DNA of 64,000 nucleotides from Spirosoma radiotolerans (GCF_000974425.1 NZ_CP010429.1:930001-994000), one strand, 5' to 3'; shown: positions 8,676 through 18,569, counted from the first letter of the stretch. The notes: generated by a model from the letters alone, not told the origin. Numbers and translations are program-made.

Positions 8676-9935
8676 TCAAAGTTTCCATTGAACAACCCAA
8701 CCCGGCTTTAGTACTTTTGGCCGGGGAACACCCGCCAGCCCAGTGGCCGTGTTCATGGCAATGAGCGTCAGCGGAACGGTGGTGCTGGTTTGGGCTGAAA
8801 CGGCTTTGGTTGCCCGAAAAAACAGGTTGCCCCGGGCATCGACATCATCCACAACGGCATATAGCATATCGCCCGCTTTCAGGTCGTTCTGTTCGATCTG
8901 AACGTCTTCCGAAAGTGCAAAGGTCCAGCTTTGTCCCACTTTAGGCTGCCCCGCCCGGACGAGCCGGGCAACAACGTCGCCTATGAAAATAGGTGGAGCC
9001 GCGGGTTTATTTTTGAGCAGTTCGGTTAGTAAACTATCCATCACTATAGCTTCATTTCGGGTAGCTCGGGGTAGGTTATTGGCTATGTCAGCAGGGTCGT
9101 CCAGCGATTCAATGGGAACGCCGGCCTGTTCGGGCTCCTGGTCCTGAAGCCAACCCATGCGCCGGGCCTGCTCGCGTTCCAGTTCATAGGCCTCTCCCGA
9201 CGATACGAGCATAATTTCTACAGAGCCAAGGCCATAGGATGGGTTGGTGAATAGCTCTTTCATGGCCAGAATCCGGTATAGGTAGTAGCCCGTTTCGGGG
9301 TTCATGGCCATCGCATAATAATCGCGGTGACCGGACTTATTAATTTTACGCTGCACCATACCCACCCCGCCGTTGTAAGCAGCCGCTACAAGTGTCCATG
9401 ATCCCAGTCTGGAATAGAGAAACTTTAAATATTTGCAGGCAGCTTCGGTTGATTTAAGCAGGTTGGAGCGCTCATCATTGCCTGGTTGGATAGATAGCCC
9501 CATGTCCTGGGCTGTCTCGTCCATAAACTGCCAGTAACCAACGGCTCCGGCAGAGGATACGGCATGGGCATTCCAGGCGCTCTCGATCAGAGGAAGGTAT
9601 TTGAAATCGTTGGGAATATTATGCTTTTGCAGGATTGGCTCAATCACCGCAAAAAAAGGAGCCGAGCGCGCTTTTAATCCATTCAGGTGCCGTTCGTAGC
9701 CTGAACTGCTGGCCAGCGCAAAGGCCAGTTTGGCCGATACATTACCTTGTTCGATCGGAACCATTTCTCCACAGAAATGCAATCGACCGGGACCTATACC
9801 TGATCGGAGGGCAGCCGGATAGAATCGGCTCGATTTGCCTTTTACGGGAGTTGTCTTTTTCTGGGCCAGTACCATTGATGTAAAAAGCAATGGAATGACA
9901 ATCAGCAGAACAACCTTATGGGTAAATCGTATCAA
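8676..9935 (-). CDS. Lytic transglycosylase, copy 1 of 3
   Basis: Periplasmic peptidoglycan-cleaving enzyme of the Slt/MltD type. A signal peptide ends near AQKK. Next comes the FCGEMVPIE segment shared by all three copies here. The catalytic Glu is in LPLIESAWN (about residue 118), followed by GAVGYWQFM and the AAYNGGVGMV motif of the GH23 goose-lysozyme fold. A C-terminal beta domain (about 310-419) reads GQSWTFALSEDVQIEQNDLKAGDML, has a counterpart in copy 2 and is absent from copy 3. All three genes are on the same strand downstream of recQ. Confidence 0.88.
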   Translation of the reverse strand: MIRFTHKVVLLIVIPLLFTSMVLAQKKTTPVKGKSSRFYPAALRSGIGPGRLHFCGEMVPIEQGNVSAKLAFALASSSGYERHLNGLKARSAPFFAVIEPILQKHNIPNDFKYLPLIESAWNAHAVSSAGAVGYWQFMDETAQDMGLSIQPGNDERSNLLKSTEAACKYLKFLYSRLGSWTLVAAAYNGGVGMVQRKINKSGHRDYYAMAMNPETGYYLYRILAMKELFTNPSYGLGSVEIMLVSSGEAYELEREQARRMGWLQDQEPEQAGVPIESLDDPADIANNLPRATRNEAIVMDSLLTELLKNKPAAPPIFIGDVVARLVRAGQPKVGQSWTFALSEDVQIEQNDLKAGDMLYAVVDDVDARGNLFFRATKAVSAQTSTTVPLTLIAMNTATGLAGVPRPKVLKPGWVVQWKL

Positions 9936-10042
9936 AACAAATAACGTTGGTTAGACCATTGGAAAACGATGCCATGCCCTGGTTTAGTTCGTTACTGGAT
10001 AATTCAGTGACTTAACCAGCGTTGACAAGCTATCTATAGATA

Positions 10043-11311
10043 TTAAAGTGATTTCCAGGTCAGTATCCAGCCTGACTTTATTTGGGATAAGTCTGATAAT
10101 TGAATGCCAAGACGGCCCGTGGAGGCATCTACTGCCGATAGCGCCAGTGAATACGTTTGCTTGTCGCTGGCCGAATACAGTTTTTCTGAACGCAGGTAAA
10201 CCTTGTTGGCTTTTGTATCAATATCTTCGATAACGGCATACAGCATGTCGCCTTCTTCCACTTGCCGATCACCCGCCATACCATCACGGGTGAGGTTGAA
10301 CACCCAAATCTGGCCACGTTCTAAACCCGACGTTTCTCTCAAACGTGCCTTAATGCCACCCCTGAATACGTCGGCTGCATTAGGTAACGGAATGTCGGCG
10401 GTTCGGCCACTTGTTGCAGATAATGCCTCTTTTACGGATATGTTGACGGCCTCTTGGGTGGCTTCATTCATGATAACTTCCGGGAGCAATACTTCATCAT
10501 CATCGGCCTCAGCGCCGGGCATGGCACCCAGCGGCTCGTCAAGTGTAGCCAACATCTGGCCTGGAATCAGATTTTTGTACGAGCGATAATTGGAGAACAG
10601 TTCTTTAAACGCCAGAATCCGGTACAGGTATTTGCCTGTTTCGGCATTCAGGCGAAGGTAATAATAGTCCCGTTGTTGCTGCCGCCGAATATTGATGAGT
10701 AATGCGCCAATGCCATTGTTGTAGGCGGCAGCCGCCAGTGTCCAGGAACCCAGGCGGTTATACAGATACCGCAAATAACGGCAGGCTGCATTGGTTGATT
10801 TGACCAAATGTTGTCGTTCGTCGGTGCCGTGTCCTATGTTCAATCCCAACTCCCGGGCGGTGGCAGGCATAAATTGCCAATAACCAGCAGCTCCCTTGGG
10901 CGATACCGCAAACCCCTGCAAGGCACTCTCTACTAAGGGTAGGTATTTAAAATCCAGCGGTATACCGTGCCGAGCCAGAATTGGTTCAATAACAGGAAAA
11001 AAGACGGCTGCTCGCTGTCGGATGCGTAGCAATGCCTGATTCCTGGCCGTATTGCGCACCAATGCTGAAACCAGTCGACGGGCTACTACTTCTTCGTGGA
11101 CGGGTACAGATTCACCACAAAAATAGACGGGAGGAAGGCCTTTAAACAGCGTTGGGTCAACGGTCAGCGTGGGCGAAAGGCTTGAAAAAGACGAATGGGT
11201 CGGCCTGTTCAGCGAAGCATTGGGGGAAAAAGCACTTCCCACAATTAGTACCACTACCAACGCAAGCAAGGATAACAGATTTTTCAAAAAGGTAAGTACA
11301 CGTTTTAGCAT
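10043..11311 (-). CDS. Lytic transglycosylase, copy 2 of 3
   Basis: Paralogue of the gene at 8676. It has a signal peptide or membrane helix (residues 1-27), the shared VYFCGESVPV segment, a catalytic Glu in LPLVESALQ (about residue 128), GAAGYWQFMPATARELG, and AAYNNGIGALL. The C-terminal domain (GQIWVFNLTRDGMAGDRQVEEGDMLYAVIEDID) matches that of copy 1. The two copies are about 107 bp apart and probably arose by tandem duplication. The role is peptidoglycan turnover; no LysM repeats are present. Confidence 0.88.
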   Translation of the reverse strand: MLKRVLTFLKNLLSLLALVVVLIVGSAFSPNASLNRPTHSSFSSLSPTLTVDPTLFKGLPPVYFCGESVPVHEEVVARRLVSALVRNTARNQALLRIRQRAAVFFPVIEPILARHGIPLDFKYLPLVESALQGFAVSPKGAAGYWQFMPATARELGLNIGHGTDERQHLVKSTNAACRYLRYLYNRLGSWTLAAAAYNNGIGALLINIRRQQQRDYYYLRLNAETGKYLYRILAFKELFSNYRSYKNLIPGQMLATLDEPLGAMPGAEADDDEVLLPEVIMNEATQEAVNISVKEALSATSGRTADIPLPNAADVFRGGIKARLRETSGLERGQIWVFNLTRDGMAGDRQVEEGDMLYAVIEDIDTKANKVYLRSEKLYSASDKQTYSLALSAVDASTGRLGIQLSDLSQIKSGWILTWKSL

Positions 11312-12041
11312 TATATATTCTTTAGACCTAGTAGAGTGTCAACTGTAACATTAATATTTTTATTAAGCCTGTATTTTCAACTGCCAGCAAGTCACGTTAT
11401 CTGACACGGACGGTAGATAACCGATTAATTATCAATGCTTAGTGTGAGGATGCCAACTTAGAATCTGGCGGGCGTAATAGGGTGGTGAACAAGTGGGCAA
11501 GTAGCCAAATGCGGAGTCTGGCCGACAGCTCGGTGGCTGACGATATATAGAAATGAATGCATAGTAATTACGGAGTTTTCTTTCTGATTGGACAAATTCG
11601 CTGGCCAAAGCATGCTCAAGCTTGTAGCGGAAGAGTTTGCCAAACAAAAATTCCCAGACAAATGATGTGCTAAATGAAGTAGTTAGCCCTTCTTTTTGTC
11701 GCGATTAACGTACGGTAATGCCTGATTGATTGTTGTAACAAAAGGAGAATGAGTAGGTGCTAATAGCTTGTATAAGTTGATAACTACCTACTAAACAGTA
11801 TTATAGTTATTTATTTCGACAACACTTAGTAGTTAATAATCTATTTTCTTAAATAAGTTATAGTGTGAAATTGGTTTTGGGATTCTTTTGTAAACCTGAT
11901 GATATGATATCATGTTAGAAAGTAACCTTGTTTTGTTGGCTGGTCAGCAAGTTTTGTGCCAGCTTGCTCTATTAGATTAGCCTACTAAACAGAAGAAGTC
12001 GCCATTAGGATAGCGACTTCTTCTGTTTAGTAGGCTATTGC
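11312..12041. other. 730-bp AT-rich spacer between transglycosylase copies 2 and 3
   Basis: It must hold the promoter of copy 2 and the terminator of copy 3. Two overlapping minus-strand frames around 11432-11661 read partly like protein (SFVWEFLFGKLFRYKLEHAL), but the frame closes upstream after only about 90 codons and I recognise no family. This could be a decayed gene fragment. The rest (11700-11960) is strongly AT-rich with no visible gene or RNA. Confidence 0.4.
11978..12037 (-). terminator. 25-bp perfect hairpin after transglycosylase copy 3
   Basis: Bases 11978-12002 are the exact reverse complement of 12013-12037 with a 10-base loop. It begins five bases past the stop of copy 3 on the minus strand. 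The arm contains CTTCTTCTGTTTAG. There is no strong trailing T run, but the position fits a terminator. Confidence 0.7.
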
Positions 12042-13190
12042 TTACAACCAGTCCCAAAAATGAAGAGGACGGATGCCTCCTTCTATTTTACGCTTCAGGA
12101 AGCGCGGCCGACGAAACCGAAGTACCATCAACCCCATCATTAATTTCTTGATGGGCAAATGCTGGCCCTGAGTTTCCAGGTCCGAGACAGGAACCGTAGA
12201 GGTATTCGAAGCGGCCTGAGCAATGAGTTGTTCGGTGTCCGATAACGTTCTGGTCAGCGCCGTATTTGGGCGGGGTCCCCAAGTCGAGTTATCTTCGTCG
12301 ATCAGCTCGATTGTTGGCGAATCTTTAATTTTCTTCGGTAAGGCCAGTGGTTTATGCCAGCTTGGCAATGGCTTCATGAGTTCGGCCATCGTTGAGCCAC
12401 GGAGCATCAGGGCATACTGGCGCGGGTTACTGAGCAATTCTTTGAAGGCCAGAATCCGGAACAGGTAGTGGCTTGTTTCGCGGTGCAGGCGTAGGCGGTA
12501 ATAGTTCGATTGGCCCTGTTGTTCCATTTTGTTACGAACGTGCGTGATACCGCCATTGTAGGCAGCTGCCACGAGTGTCCAGGAGCCAAGTTCCCGGTAT
12601 AACTGGTGCAGATGTCGACAAACAGCTACTGTTGCTTTTTGTAGATTATAACGTTCATCTACTTTGCCATTTACTTCCAGGCCCAGTTCGCGGGCCGTAC
12701 CAGGCATCAGTTGCCAATAGCCCGACGCGCCTTTGTAGGATACGCTGCTGTTATCGAGCGCACTTTCCGCCAGCGGCATGAAGCGGAAATCGCGGGGAAT
12801 TTTGTATTTCCGCAGAATAGGGTCGATAATGGGAAAGAACGTAGAGGCTCGCATCCGGAGGTCGAGCAGAAATTCCTGTTGGGCGCCATACATCCGAAGA
12901 GTCTGAAACCATCGGCGCGAGACGTGTTTCTCATTTACCGGAACCTCTTCTCCGCAGAAATAAATAGGAAATTGGTGATTTGTTGAGTCGACGACCAAAA
13001 GTTGTGGGTTGTTCAATCCGTTCGACGACAGCGTTAATCGGCTCGTATCGGCCCCAAAAAAGGGGATCGCGAGGACCGGTTTTACCGCGGCCATGAGCAA
13101 TGAAAAACTTACTTCTTTTATCAAAACTATAGTAGTTGTTGTGGCACATATAGACAAGAAAACCCGTACCGAAGTAGCGGGTTTATCCAA
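12042..13190 (-). CDS. Lytic transglycosylase, copy 3 of 3 (lacks C-terminal domain)
   Basis: Third paralogue, 382 residues. It shares IYFCGEEVPV, the catalytic Glu in MPLAESALD (about residue 142), GASGYWQLMPGTARELG and AAYNGGITHV. After the catalytic domain it diverges: the GQxWxF...GDMLYAV beta domain of the other two copies is missing, and the tail is basic (RFRRPRFLKRK). The start is uncertain. The ATG at 13190 leaves a long N-terminus; an in-frame ATG about 32 codons in (MAAVKPVLAIPFFG) could precede a short signal peptide. It lies 92 bp downstream of recQ on the same strand. Confidence 0.83.
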   Translation of the reverse strand: MDKPATSVRVFLSICATTTTIVLIKEVSFSLLMAAVKPVLAIPFFGADTSRLTLSSNGLNNPQLLVVDSTNHQFPIYFCGEEVPVNEKHVSRRWFQTLRMYGAQQEFLLDLRMRASTFFPIIDPILRKYKIPRDFRFMPLAESALDNSSVSYKGASGYWQLMPGTARELGLEVNGKVDERYNLQKATVAVCRHLHQLYRELGSWTLVAAAYNGGITHVRNKMEQQGQSNYYRLRLHRETSHYLFRILAFKELLSNPRQYALMLRGSTMAELMKPLPSWHKPLALPKKIKDSPTIELIDEDNSTWGPRPNTALTRTLSDTEQLIAQAASNTSTVPVSDLETQGQHLPIKKLMMGLMVLRFRRPRFLKRKIEGGIRPLHFWDWL

Positions 13191-13282
13191 TCATAGAGTA
13201 CGAATCTAGTTGATTGCGGTCTACATACCAAATTATCGCCTAAGAATTATCCAACGGCCCGCCCAAAAACAGGATTTTATTT

Positions 13283-15406
13283 CTATAATAGGCCTGCCAC
13301 GAGGGTCAACTTGCCATAATCGTAACGACCCCCCAAATGATCGAAAACCGCCTTTAACCCCCCTTCTGGCATGCCCACCGTGGCAATCGCTTTTTCGATT
13401 TCGCGCCGTTCGAGGGGGTCAATCAGAGCCACTAAATCAATATCGTAACCAGACTTTGATAGCTGCACCAGATGACCCGCAACGGAGCCTGTAGTGAGTT
13501 GTCGCTGAGCCGCGATCTCGCCAATCGACAACCCGCTATTGTACAAGTCGAGGGTTATCAGTTGCGTTGATCCTTTTGGCTTTTCGCCCGCATCTACCCG
13601 CCCACGTACGTAGCCGACAATCTCATCCAGAAAACGCTTGCCAAACAACTGGAGCTTCCGTTCGCCAACTCCACTTACGTTGCGCAACGCATCGGGCGTA
13701 ACGGGCCGCTGGCGGGCCATGTCTTCGAGCGTCGTATCGGTAAAAATAACGTAAGGCGGTACGTTCTGTTCGTCGGCGAGTTCCTTCCGCAGCACCCGCA
13801 ACCGTTCGAACAGTGTATCGCGCTGGGTTTCTGTTTTGGTTTTAACTTTCTCGACAACAGGCTTCGGTGCATCGTCTGGACGAACAAGGTCCACTTTTCG
13901 CCCGCCATACAGCACCTGATCAGCCAGCATACCCCGGCGCAGGGCGTAGTGTTGGTCGTAAGCGATTTCAATGACGCCAATATTGATCAATTGATGGATG
14001 TAGTTTCGCCAGTCTTCAAAACGAAGATCGCGGCCCGCGCCATACGTTTTTACCTGGTCGTAGCCGCCTTGCAGTACCTGCTGACTCCGGGAACCCCGCA
14101 AAATATCAATCAGCAAATTCATTGGAACTCGCTCCCCCGTCCGAATAATAGCCGACAGGGCCTTCTGAGCCAGAATAGTACCATCGAACGTAACGCGAGG
14201 GTCGCGGCAGACGTCGCAATTGCCGCAGGGTTCGGCGAGTTCTTCCGAAAAGTAGGAGAGCAGAATCTGACGGCGGCAGGTGTGGGCGTCGGCGTATTGC
14301 TGCATGCGCTCCAGTTTGGCCAGTTGTAGACCCAGATTTGCCGGGCTATTCTCGGCCAGCATCTCTTTGTAAGTAGCCACATCAGCAAAGCTGTAGAACA
14401 AAACGGTTTGGGCAGAAGCGCCATCGCGTCCGGCCCGCCCGATTTCCTGGTAAAAGCTCTCGATGTTTTTGGGCATATTATAATGAATCACCCAGCGCAC
14501 GTTCGACTTGTCGATTCCCATACCAAAGGCAATGGTTGCACACATAATTCGTACATCGTCGCGCAGGAACGCTTCCTGCGTTTTTGAGCGATCGGCTGGG
14601 TCCATTTTCGCATGGTAAAAAGCGGCATTGAATCCTTTTTCCTGCAACTTAGCTGCCAGCGACTCGGTCGATTTACGGCTTAAGCAGTAAATAATGCCCG
14701 AGGTGTCGGGCTTCTGTTGCAACAGCCTAATGATCTGCTGAATGCGGTTCTGACCGGGGAGCACCTGTAGGCTCAGGTTGGTCCGGTTAAAGGAATCCAC
14801 GAATATGGCCGGATCGTTCATGCCAAGCCGGGTCGCTATGTCCTGCCGGGTGAGTTTATCGGCTGTGGCGGTCAGCGCAATGGTGGGCACCTTCGGAAAT
14901 TGCTCCTTCAGCACATGCAACTGCGTGTATTCCGGGCGGAAATCATGTCCCCAGGAGGAAATACAGTGTGCTTCGTCAATCGCAAACAAGGATAGTCTGG
15001 TCAAGCCCAGAAATTGGAAAAACGATTCGGTCAGGAGCTTCTCCGGCGAGACGTACAGGAGTTTGAGTTTGCCGTTGATGCAATCGTCTTCAATTTCACG
15101 CTGCTCCTTGCTGGTTTGGGTACTATTATAATAAGCGGCCTGGATACCGTTCATGTGCAGCGCGCCCACCTGGTCTTTCATCAGCGCAATCAGGGGCGAC
15201 ACAACGATTGTCAGGCCGGGTAGCATCAGGGCTGGAATCTGAAAGCAAACGGACTTGCCTCCTCCCGTGGGCATGAGTACGACCGTATCCCGACCACTCA
15301 AAATGGATTGAATGATAGCCTCCTGCATGGGCCGGAAGCGGTCATAGCCATAATAACGTTTGAGGTAATCGGCAGGTTGCTGCGTATTGGGTGTTGAAAC
15401 CGTCAT
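13283..15406 (-). CDS. recQ: ATP-dependent DNA helicase RecQ
   Basis: 3'-5' DNA helicase for recombination repair and fork restart. Visible in order: Walker A PTGGGKSVCF (about residues 46-55), the helicase motif II IDEAHCISSWGHDFRPEY (about 143-160), motif VI QEIGRAGRDG, and a zinc site with Cys in CRRQILLSYF...PCGNCDVC. These are followed by a winged-helix domain, an HRDC domain (LRVLRKELADEQNVPPYVIF), and a C-terminal helix-turn-helix (YNSGLSIGEIAAQRQLT). The length of 707 residues is usual for Bacteroidota RecQ with the extra C-terminal domain. Confidence 0.95.
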   Translation of the reverse strand: MTVSTPNTQQPADYLKRYYGYDRFRPMQEAIIQSILSGRDTVVLMPTGGGKSVCFQIPALMLPGLTIVVSPLIALMKDQVGALHMNGIQAAYYNSTQTSKEQREIEDDCINGKLKLLYVSPEKLLTESFFQFLGLTRLSLFAIDEAHCISSWGHDFRPEYTQLHVLKEQFPKVPTIALTATADKLTRQDIATRLGMNDPAIFVDSFNRTNLSLQVLPGQNRIQQIIRLLQQKPDTSGIIYCLSRKSTESLAAKLQEKGFNAAFYHAKMDPADRSKTQEAFLRDDVRIMCATIAFGMGIDKSNVRWVIHYNMPKNIESFYQEIGRAGRDGASAQTVLFYSFADVATYKEMLAENSPANLGLQLAKLERMQQYADAHTCRRQILLSYFSEELAEPCGNCDVCRDPRVTFDGTILAQKALSAIIRTGERVPMNLLIDILRGSRSQQVLQGGYDQVKTYGAGRDLRFEDWRNYIHQLINIGVIEIAYDQHYALRRGMLADQVLYGGRKVDLVRPDDAPKPVVEKVKTKTETQRDTLFERLRVLRKELADEQNVPPYVIFTDTTLEDMARQRPVTPDALRNVSGVGERKLQLFGKRFLDEIVGYVRGRVDAGEKPKGSTQLITLDLYNSGLSIGEIAAQRQLTTGSVAGHLVQLSKSGYDIDLVALIDPLERREIEKAIATVGMPEGGLKAVFDHLGGRYDYGKLTLVAGLL

Positions 15407-15618
15407 TGACTTGTTGAAGAACAGGTTTTAATCGCCCTAATCAGGCGCAGATAGTCTATGTGAGTGGTCTATTGGTGCTGATTAACAGACAACTATCTTT
15501 ATTCCAAATTTAAGAAAAATTTAAGTCGTTTTCGTTGACGGATTCGTGATTTTATCCGCATCTTTCCGTCTCAAGAGCGAAAATTGGTTGTTCTTACTTA
15601 AACCCCAATCGAATAACA

Positions 15619-16206
15619 ATGAAAAAGAAACTGTTAGTTCTATGCCTGTCGCTAAGTCTGTTCGTCGCCTTAGATGGTGTTGCTCAGGATACCAAAGGGT
15701 CGAAGGAAAAAGCAAAAAAAGAAATGAACGCGGCCGATGCATCGGCTAAAGCAGCCGCCAAAGCGGAAACCAAAGCGGCCAAGGATGCTGCTAAAGAAGC
15801 CAAGAAGGAGACGAAGGCAGCCGCCAAAGAGACAAAAGCAGATGCTGGGGCAACGACCGATGCCGCTAAACAAGCCGCCATGAACGATCGCATGGCCGCT
15901 GCCAGAGCGGCTAAGGCAGCCAAAAAAGCGGCCGCCGACGGGACAGCAGCCGCAGCGGAAAAGACAGAGAAAAAAGCCGATAAGATGGCCGACAATGCCG
16001 GGCTGAAGGATGACAAAATGAGCAAGTCAAAAAGCTCGACGGGGCAGATGAAAGAAGAAAAGGCGACCCCTGCTGATTATAAAGCGCCGGTTGACCCATC
16101 TCAGAAAGGCCCCAATGGCGAGAAAGTAATGACGGGCCCACGTGGTGGTAAATACTACATCAATAAAAACGGTAACAAGACGTATTTGAGTAATGTAAAA
16201 GGATAA
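15619..16206 (+). CDS. Secreted Lys/Ala-rich protein with PBCV-type basic motif
   Basis: A 195-residue protein with a signal peptide (MKKKLLVLCLSLSLFVALDG, cleavage near VAQ). A long low-complexity region (about residues 28-135) is made almost only of Lys, Ala, Glu, Asp and Thr in AAKAETKAAKDAAKEAKKE-like runs, probably one long charged helix. The C-terminus carries GPRGGKYYINKNGNKTY, which matches the PBCV-specific basic adaptor motif first noted in chlorella virus proteins and also seen in Bacteroidota secreted proteins. A role in binding nucleic acid or acidic polymer is inference. Large reverse-strand open frames here only reflect the repeats. Confidence 0.7.
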   Translation: MKKKLLVLCLSLSLFVALDGVAQDTKGSKEKAKKEMNAADASAKAAAKAETKAAKDAAKEAKKETKAAAKETKADAGATTDAAKQAAMNDRMAAARAAKAAKKAAADGTAAAAEKTEKKADKMADNAGLKDDKMSKSKSSTGQMKEEKATPADYKAPVDPSQKGPNGEKVMTGPRGGKYYINKNGNKTYLSNVKG

Positions 16207-16222
16207 GGTAACGAAGCCCGAC

Positions 16223-16272
16223 GAACGGGGTAGATGCTGCTTACCGAGCCGGTGTCTATCCCGTTCTTTTTT
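16223..16272 (+). terminator. Hairpin plus T6 after the basic-motif gene
   Basis: GAACGGGGTAGA at 16223-16234 pairs with TCTATCCCGTTC at 16255-16266, with one G-T wobble. Six T follow at once. It separates two convergent genes. Confidence 0.75.
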
Positions 16273-16275
16273 GTG

Positions 16276-16827
16276 TTAATAATCAGACTGGTACGATTTC
16301 TCGAGCGGTACCGCACCGACAATAATTCCGTCTTTGATGAGTTGCTGAACAATCTCCCGGGGAGGCACTTCATTGAGGCCACCCGTCGTAACAATGGCTT
16401 TCCAAAAAGGTTTGTTGGTTGCCAGATTAGTCATAACCAGCAGAAGTTCATTATTCGAGGTGATGTATTTACCGTAACCAGAGGTGTAATTACGATTGAA
16501 GTCGATGCTCAAACTAACCTCGCTCTGGCAGGCTTGTCGTTTTTTGTCAATGGCTTCTTCCGGGTTATCAAAGTCAATGGAGCTATTGGATACCGTGCAT
16601 ACCTGATAACCAGATGGGAAGGCGGTTTGAAAACGGGCCAGGTAGGTTGGTACCATATGCTGTAGGTTCGACACAACGAGAATCCTCTTGAACTCGGGTT
16701 TGTCGTCTGGTTTTACATTGCTCTGTATCGATACATTCATGCAGCCAGTCAGCATAATTAGCTGACAAATAACCAGGAGTTTGTTCAGAAATGACTTTGT
16801 TACTTTACGCGCAAAGGAAAAGAACAT
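16276..16827 (-). CDS. Predicted lipoprotein of unknown function
   Basis: A 183-residue protein with a lipobox (LIMLTGC, Cys at about residue 29), so it is probably membrane-anchored. The mature part starts with a flexible NVSIQSNVKPDDKPEF stretch and then a strand KRILVVSNL, and ends with a PPREIVQQLIKDGII segment that resembles the last helix of small periplasmic alpha/beta domains. I do not recognise the family. It is convergent with the upstream gene and divergent from the next. Confidence 0.65.
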   Translation of the reverse strand: MFFSFARKVTKSFLNKLLVICQLIMLTGCMNVSIQSNVKPDDKPEFKRILVVSNLQHMVPTYLARFQTAFPSGYQVCTVSNSSIDFDNPEEAIDKKRQACQSEVSLSIDFNRNYTSGYGKYITSNNELLLVMTNLATNKPFWKAIVTTGGLNEVPPREIVQQLIKDGIIVGAVPLEKSYQSDY

Positions 16828-16967
16828 AGTTGAGCCGGGATCAGAATTTGCTGGCTAAAGTTCATATATGGACAACAGACAAACCAAGCCTTCCGGTGAA
16901 TAAATTAGTGGATTATACAAGATCAATAGTGCACGTTCTTTACCGGAAATACCAATAGGTCAACGTT

Positions 16968-18506
16968 ATGAATAAGTCTACACTCGGTAAACTGTGCTTT
17001 TTTATACTGGCCGTGCTGTATGGTTGCAAACATAATCAGGAGCCAACCCCACCCACTGACGATGTCGTAAGTTTTGGGTCAGTGCCCACCGTCATTACCC
17101 GTGCCAATGCATCCGCTTTACTTTCGGCTACTCTGGTGGCTGCACCAACGGGGCAGGCACTTACAGCAGGGTTCGTTTGGTCGAAAACAAATGCATTGCC
17201 AACGCTTGCCGATAGCAAAACAACCCGCTCCTTAACGATATCTTCGCTGCCTTTCAGCCTGAACGATTCGCTGACGGGCCTGGAAAACAACGCAACCTAT
17301 TTTGCCCGTGCTTACCTGACCACCGCAACGGGCACGGCATACAGTTCGGCTGTTACATTTCTGGTGCAAGTTAAATTGACCGATGCGTTTGCACAGACCC
17401 TGACCAGTCTTCTTCAGAACCGCGATATTGGGTATGGCTTCGTCATTTATGAGCATGATGAACTGAAGGCATCGGGGGCGGGTGGTCTTAAGTCGAGGTC
17501 GGTTGATGCGGAAGGCCAGAAACCATATACCATCGATACGAAAATGCATATTGCCAGTATGAGCAAGACGATAGCGGCCATGGCTTTTGCTCAATTGGCC
17601 GCTCAGAAAGGCATTCGAACAACCGATAAAATCAGCCCTTATCTGCCTCCATCCTGGACTAAAGGGCCTACTATCGATCAGCTAACTTTTTATGATTTAT
17701 TCAATCACCGGAGTGGCATCATCGGTTTGGGAAACAATTGCCTGAATGGCGCTTACAGCGAAAATATCTATTCCGGTCTGAAACAGCTTATCGCGAATGG
17801 TGTACAAGCCGCTAACCGGGGAAAATACTGTTATCAGAATGCGAATATCGGTCTGATGCGGGTACTGATACCGGCCATGGCCGGGTATGTGTTTACCGGA
17901 GATGACGCGGTCGATGACCAGCAGACACAGCAACGCTATCTAGCTTATGTTCAGAGTAATGTCCTCGCAAAAGCAGACATCCAGGGCGCTGTTCCGACGT
18001 ATCCAGTCAATGATCCAACTTATTGCTATACATACCCGTACATAGCGGGTCGTAAAGGGTGGAACCCTGGAAATTTTTATGCTACGCTGGGCGCTTATGG
18101 GTGGTATCTGACGCCACGCGAAGCCGGTAAACTATACGCTACGGTTTTGTCCTCAACGAGTCAGGCAGTGCTGCCCACAGCGTATAAAGATACCTTGTTA
18201 CTCAATAATCTGGGGTGCTTTCGGGCCGCTACCAGTTTTGGTGATATCGCCTACCATGATGGCTGGTGGTATTATGACAGCAGTGTACCGTACATTGGGT
18301 TGCGGACAATCTGGATGAAATTGCCCAACAACCTGACTGTTGCTCTTTTTGTCAATAATCTGAACAGCCAGACAGGTTTATTTCCTACCGATAATGGCGT
18401 CGATATCGTTCCTTTTGTTTTTCGAGCCTATACATCGGCAAGGCAGCTGAGTGGTGGTCGGTTGGCGTCGGCTACCTTAACGCTTGAACACTCTGAACCG
18501 CACTGA
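16968..18506 (+). CDS. Serine hydrolase lipoprotein, beta-lactamase/PBP-like
   Basis: A 512-residue lipoprotein (lipobox VLYGC, Cys20). An N-terminal fibronectin-like beta domain (about 33-133) is followed by a class C beta-lactamase-fold domain. All three catalytic signatures are visible: SMSK (Ser197, Lys200), a YxN motif in YCYQNANIG, and HDG in AYHDGWWYY. Such proteins are esterases, peptidases or D-Ala-D-Ala-type hydrolases rather than resistance enzymes. It is 63 bp upstream of the penicillin acylase on the same strand, so co-transcription is possible. Confidence 0.82.
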   Translation: MNKSTLGKLCFFILAVLYGCKHNQEPTPPTDDVVSFGSVPTVITRANASALLSATLVAAPTGQALTAGFVWSKTNALPTLADSKTTRSLTISSLPFSLNDSLTGLENNATYFARAYLTTATGTAYSSAVTFLVQVKLTDAFAQTLTSLLQNRDIGYGFVIYEHDELKASGAGGLKSRSVDAEGQKPYTIDTKMHIASMSKTIAAMAFAQLAAQKGIRTTDKISPYLPPSWTKGPTIDQLTFYDLFNHRSGIIGLGNNCLNGAYSENIYSGLKQLIANGVQAANRGKYCYQNANIGLMRVLIPAMAGYVFTGDDAVDDQQTQQRYLAYVQSNVLAKADIQGAVPTYPVNDPTYCYTYPYIAGRKGWNPGNFYATLGAYGWYLTPREAGKLYATVLSSTSQAVLPTAYKDTLLLNNLGCFRAATSFGDIAYHDGWWYYDSSVPYIGLRTIWMKLPNNLTVALFVNNLNSQTGLFPTDNGVDIVPFVFRAYTSARQLSGGRLASATLTLEHSEPH

Positions 18507-18569
18507 TAAACGGGAAAATGGATAAATAGACGAAGAAAAGTTAGTATGTTCAGGGTATAAACTCAGCCT

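Noticed and set aside
15684..16025. Antisense ORF opposite the Lys/Ala-rich protein
   Set aside because: Its long Ala/Ser/Phe runs are only the reverse reading of the GCC/AAG-rich low-complexity region; it has no start signal and no independent features.
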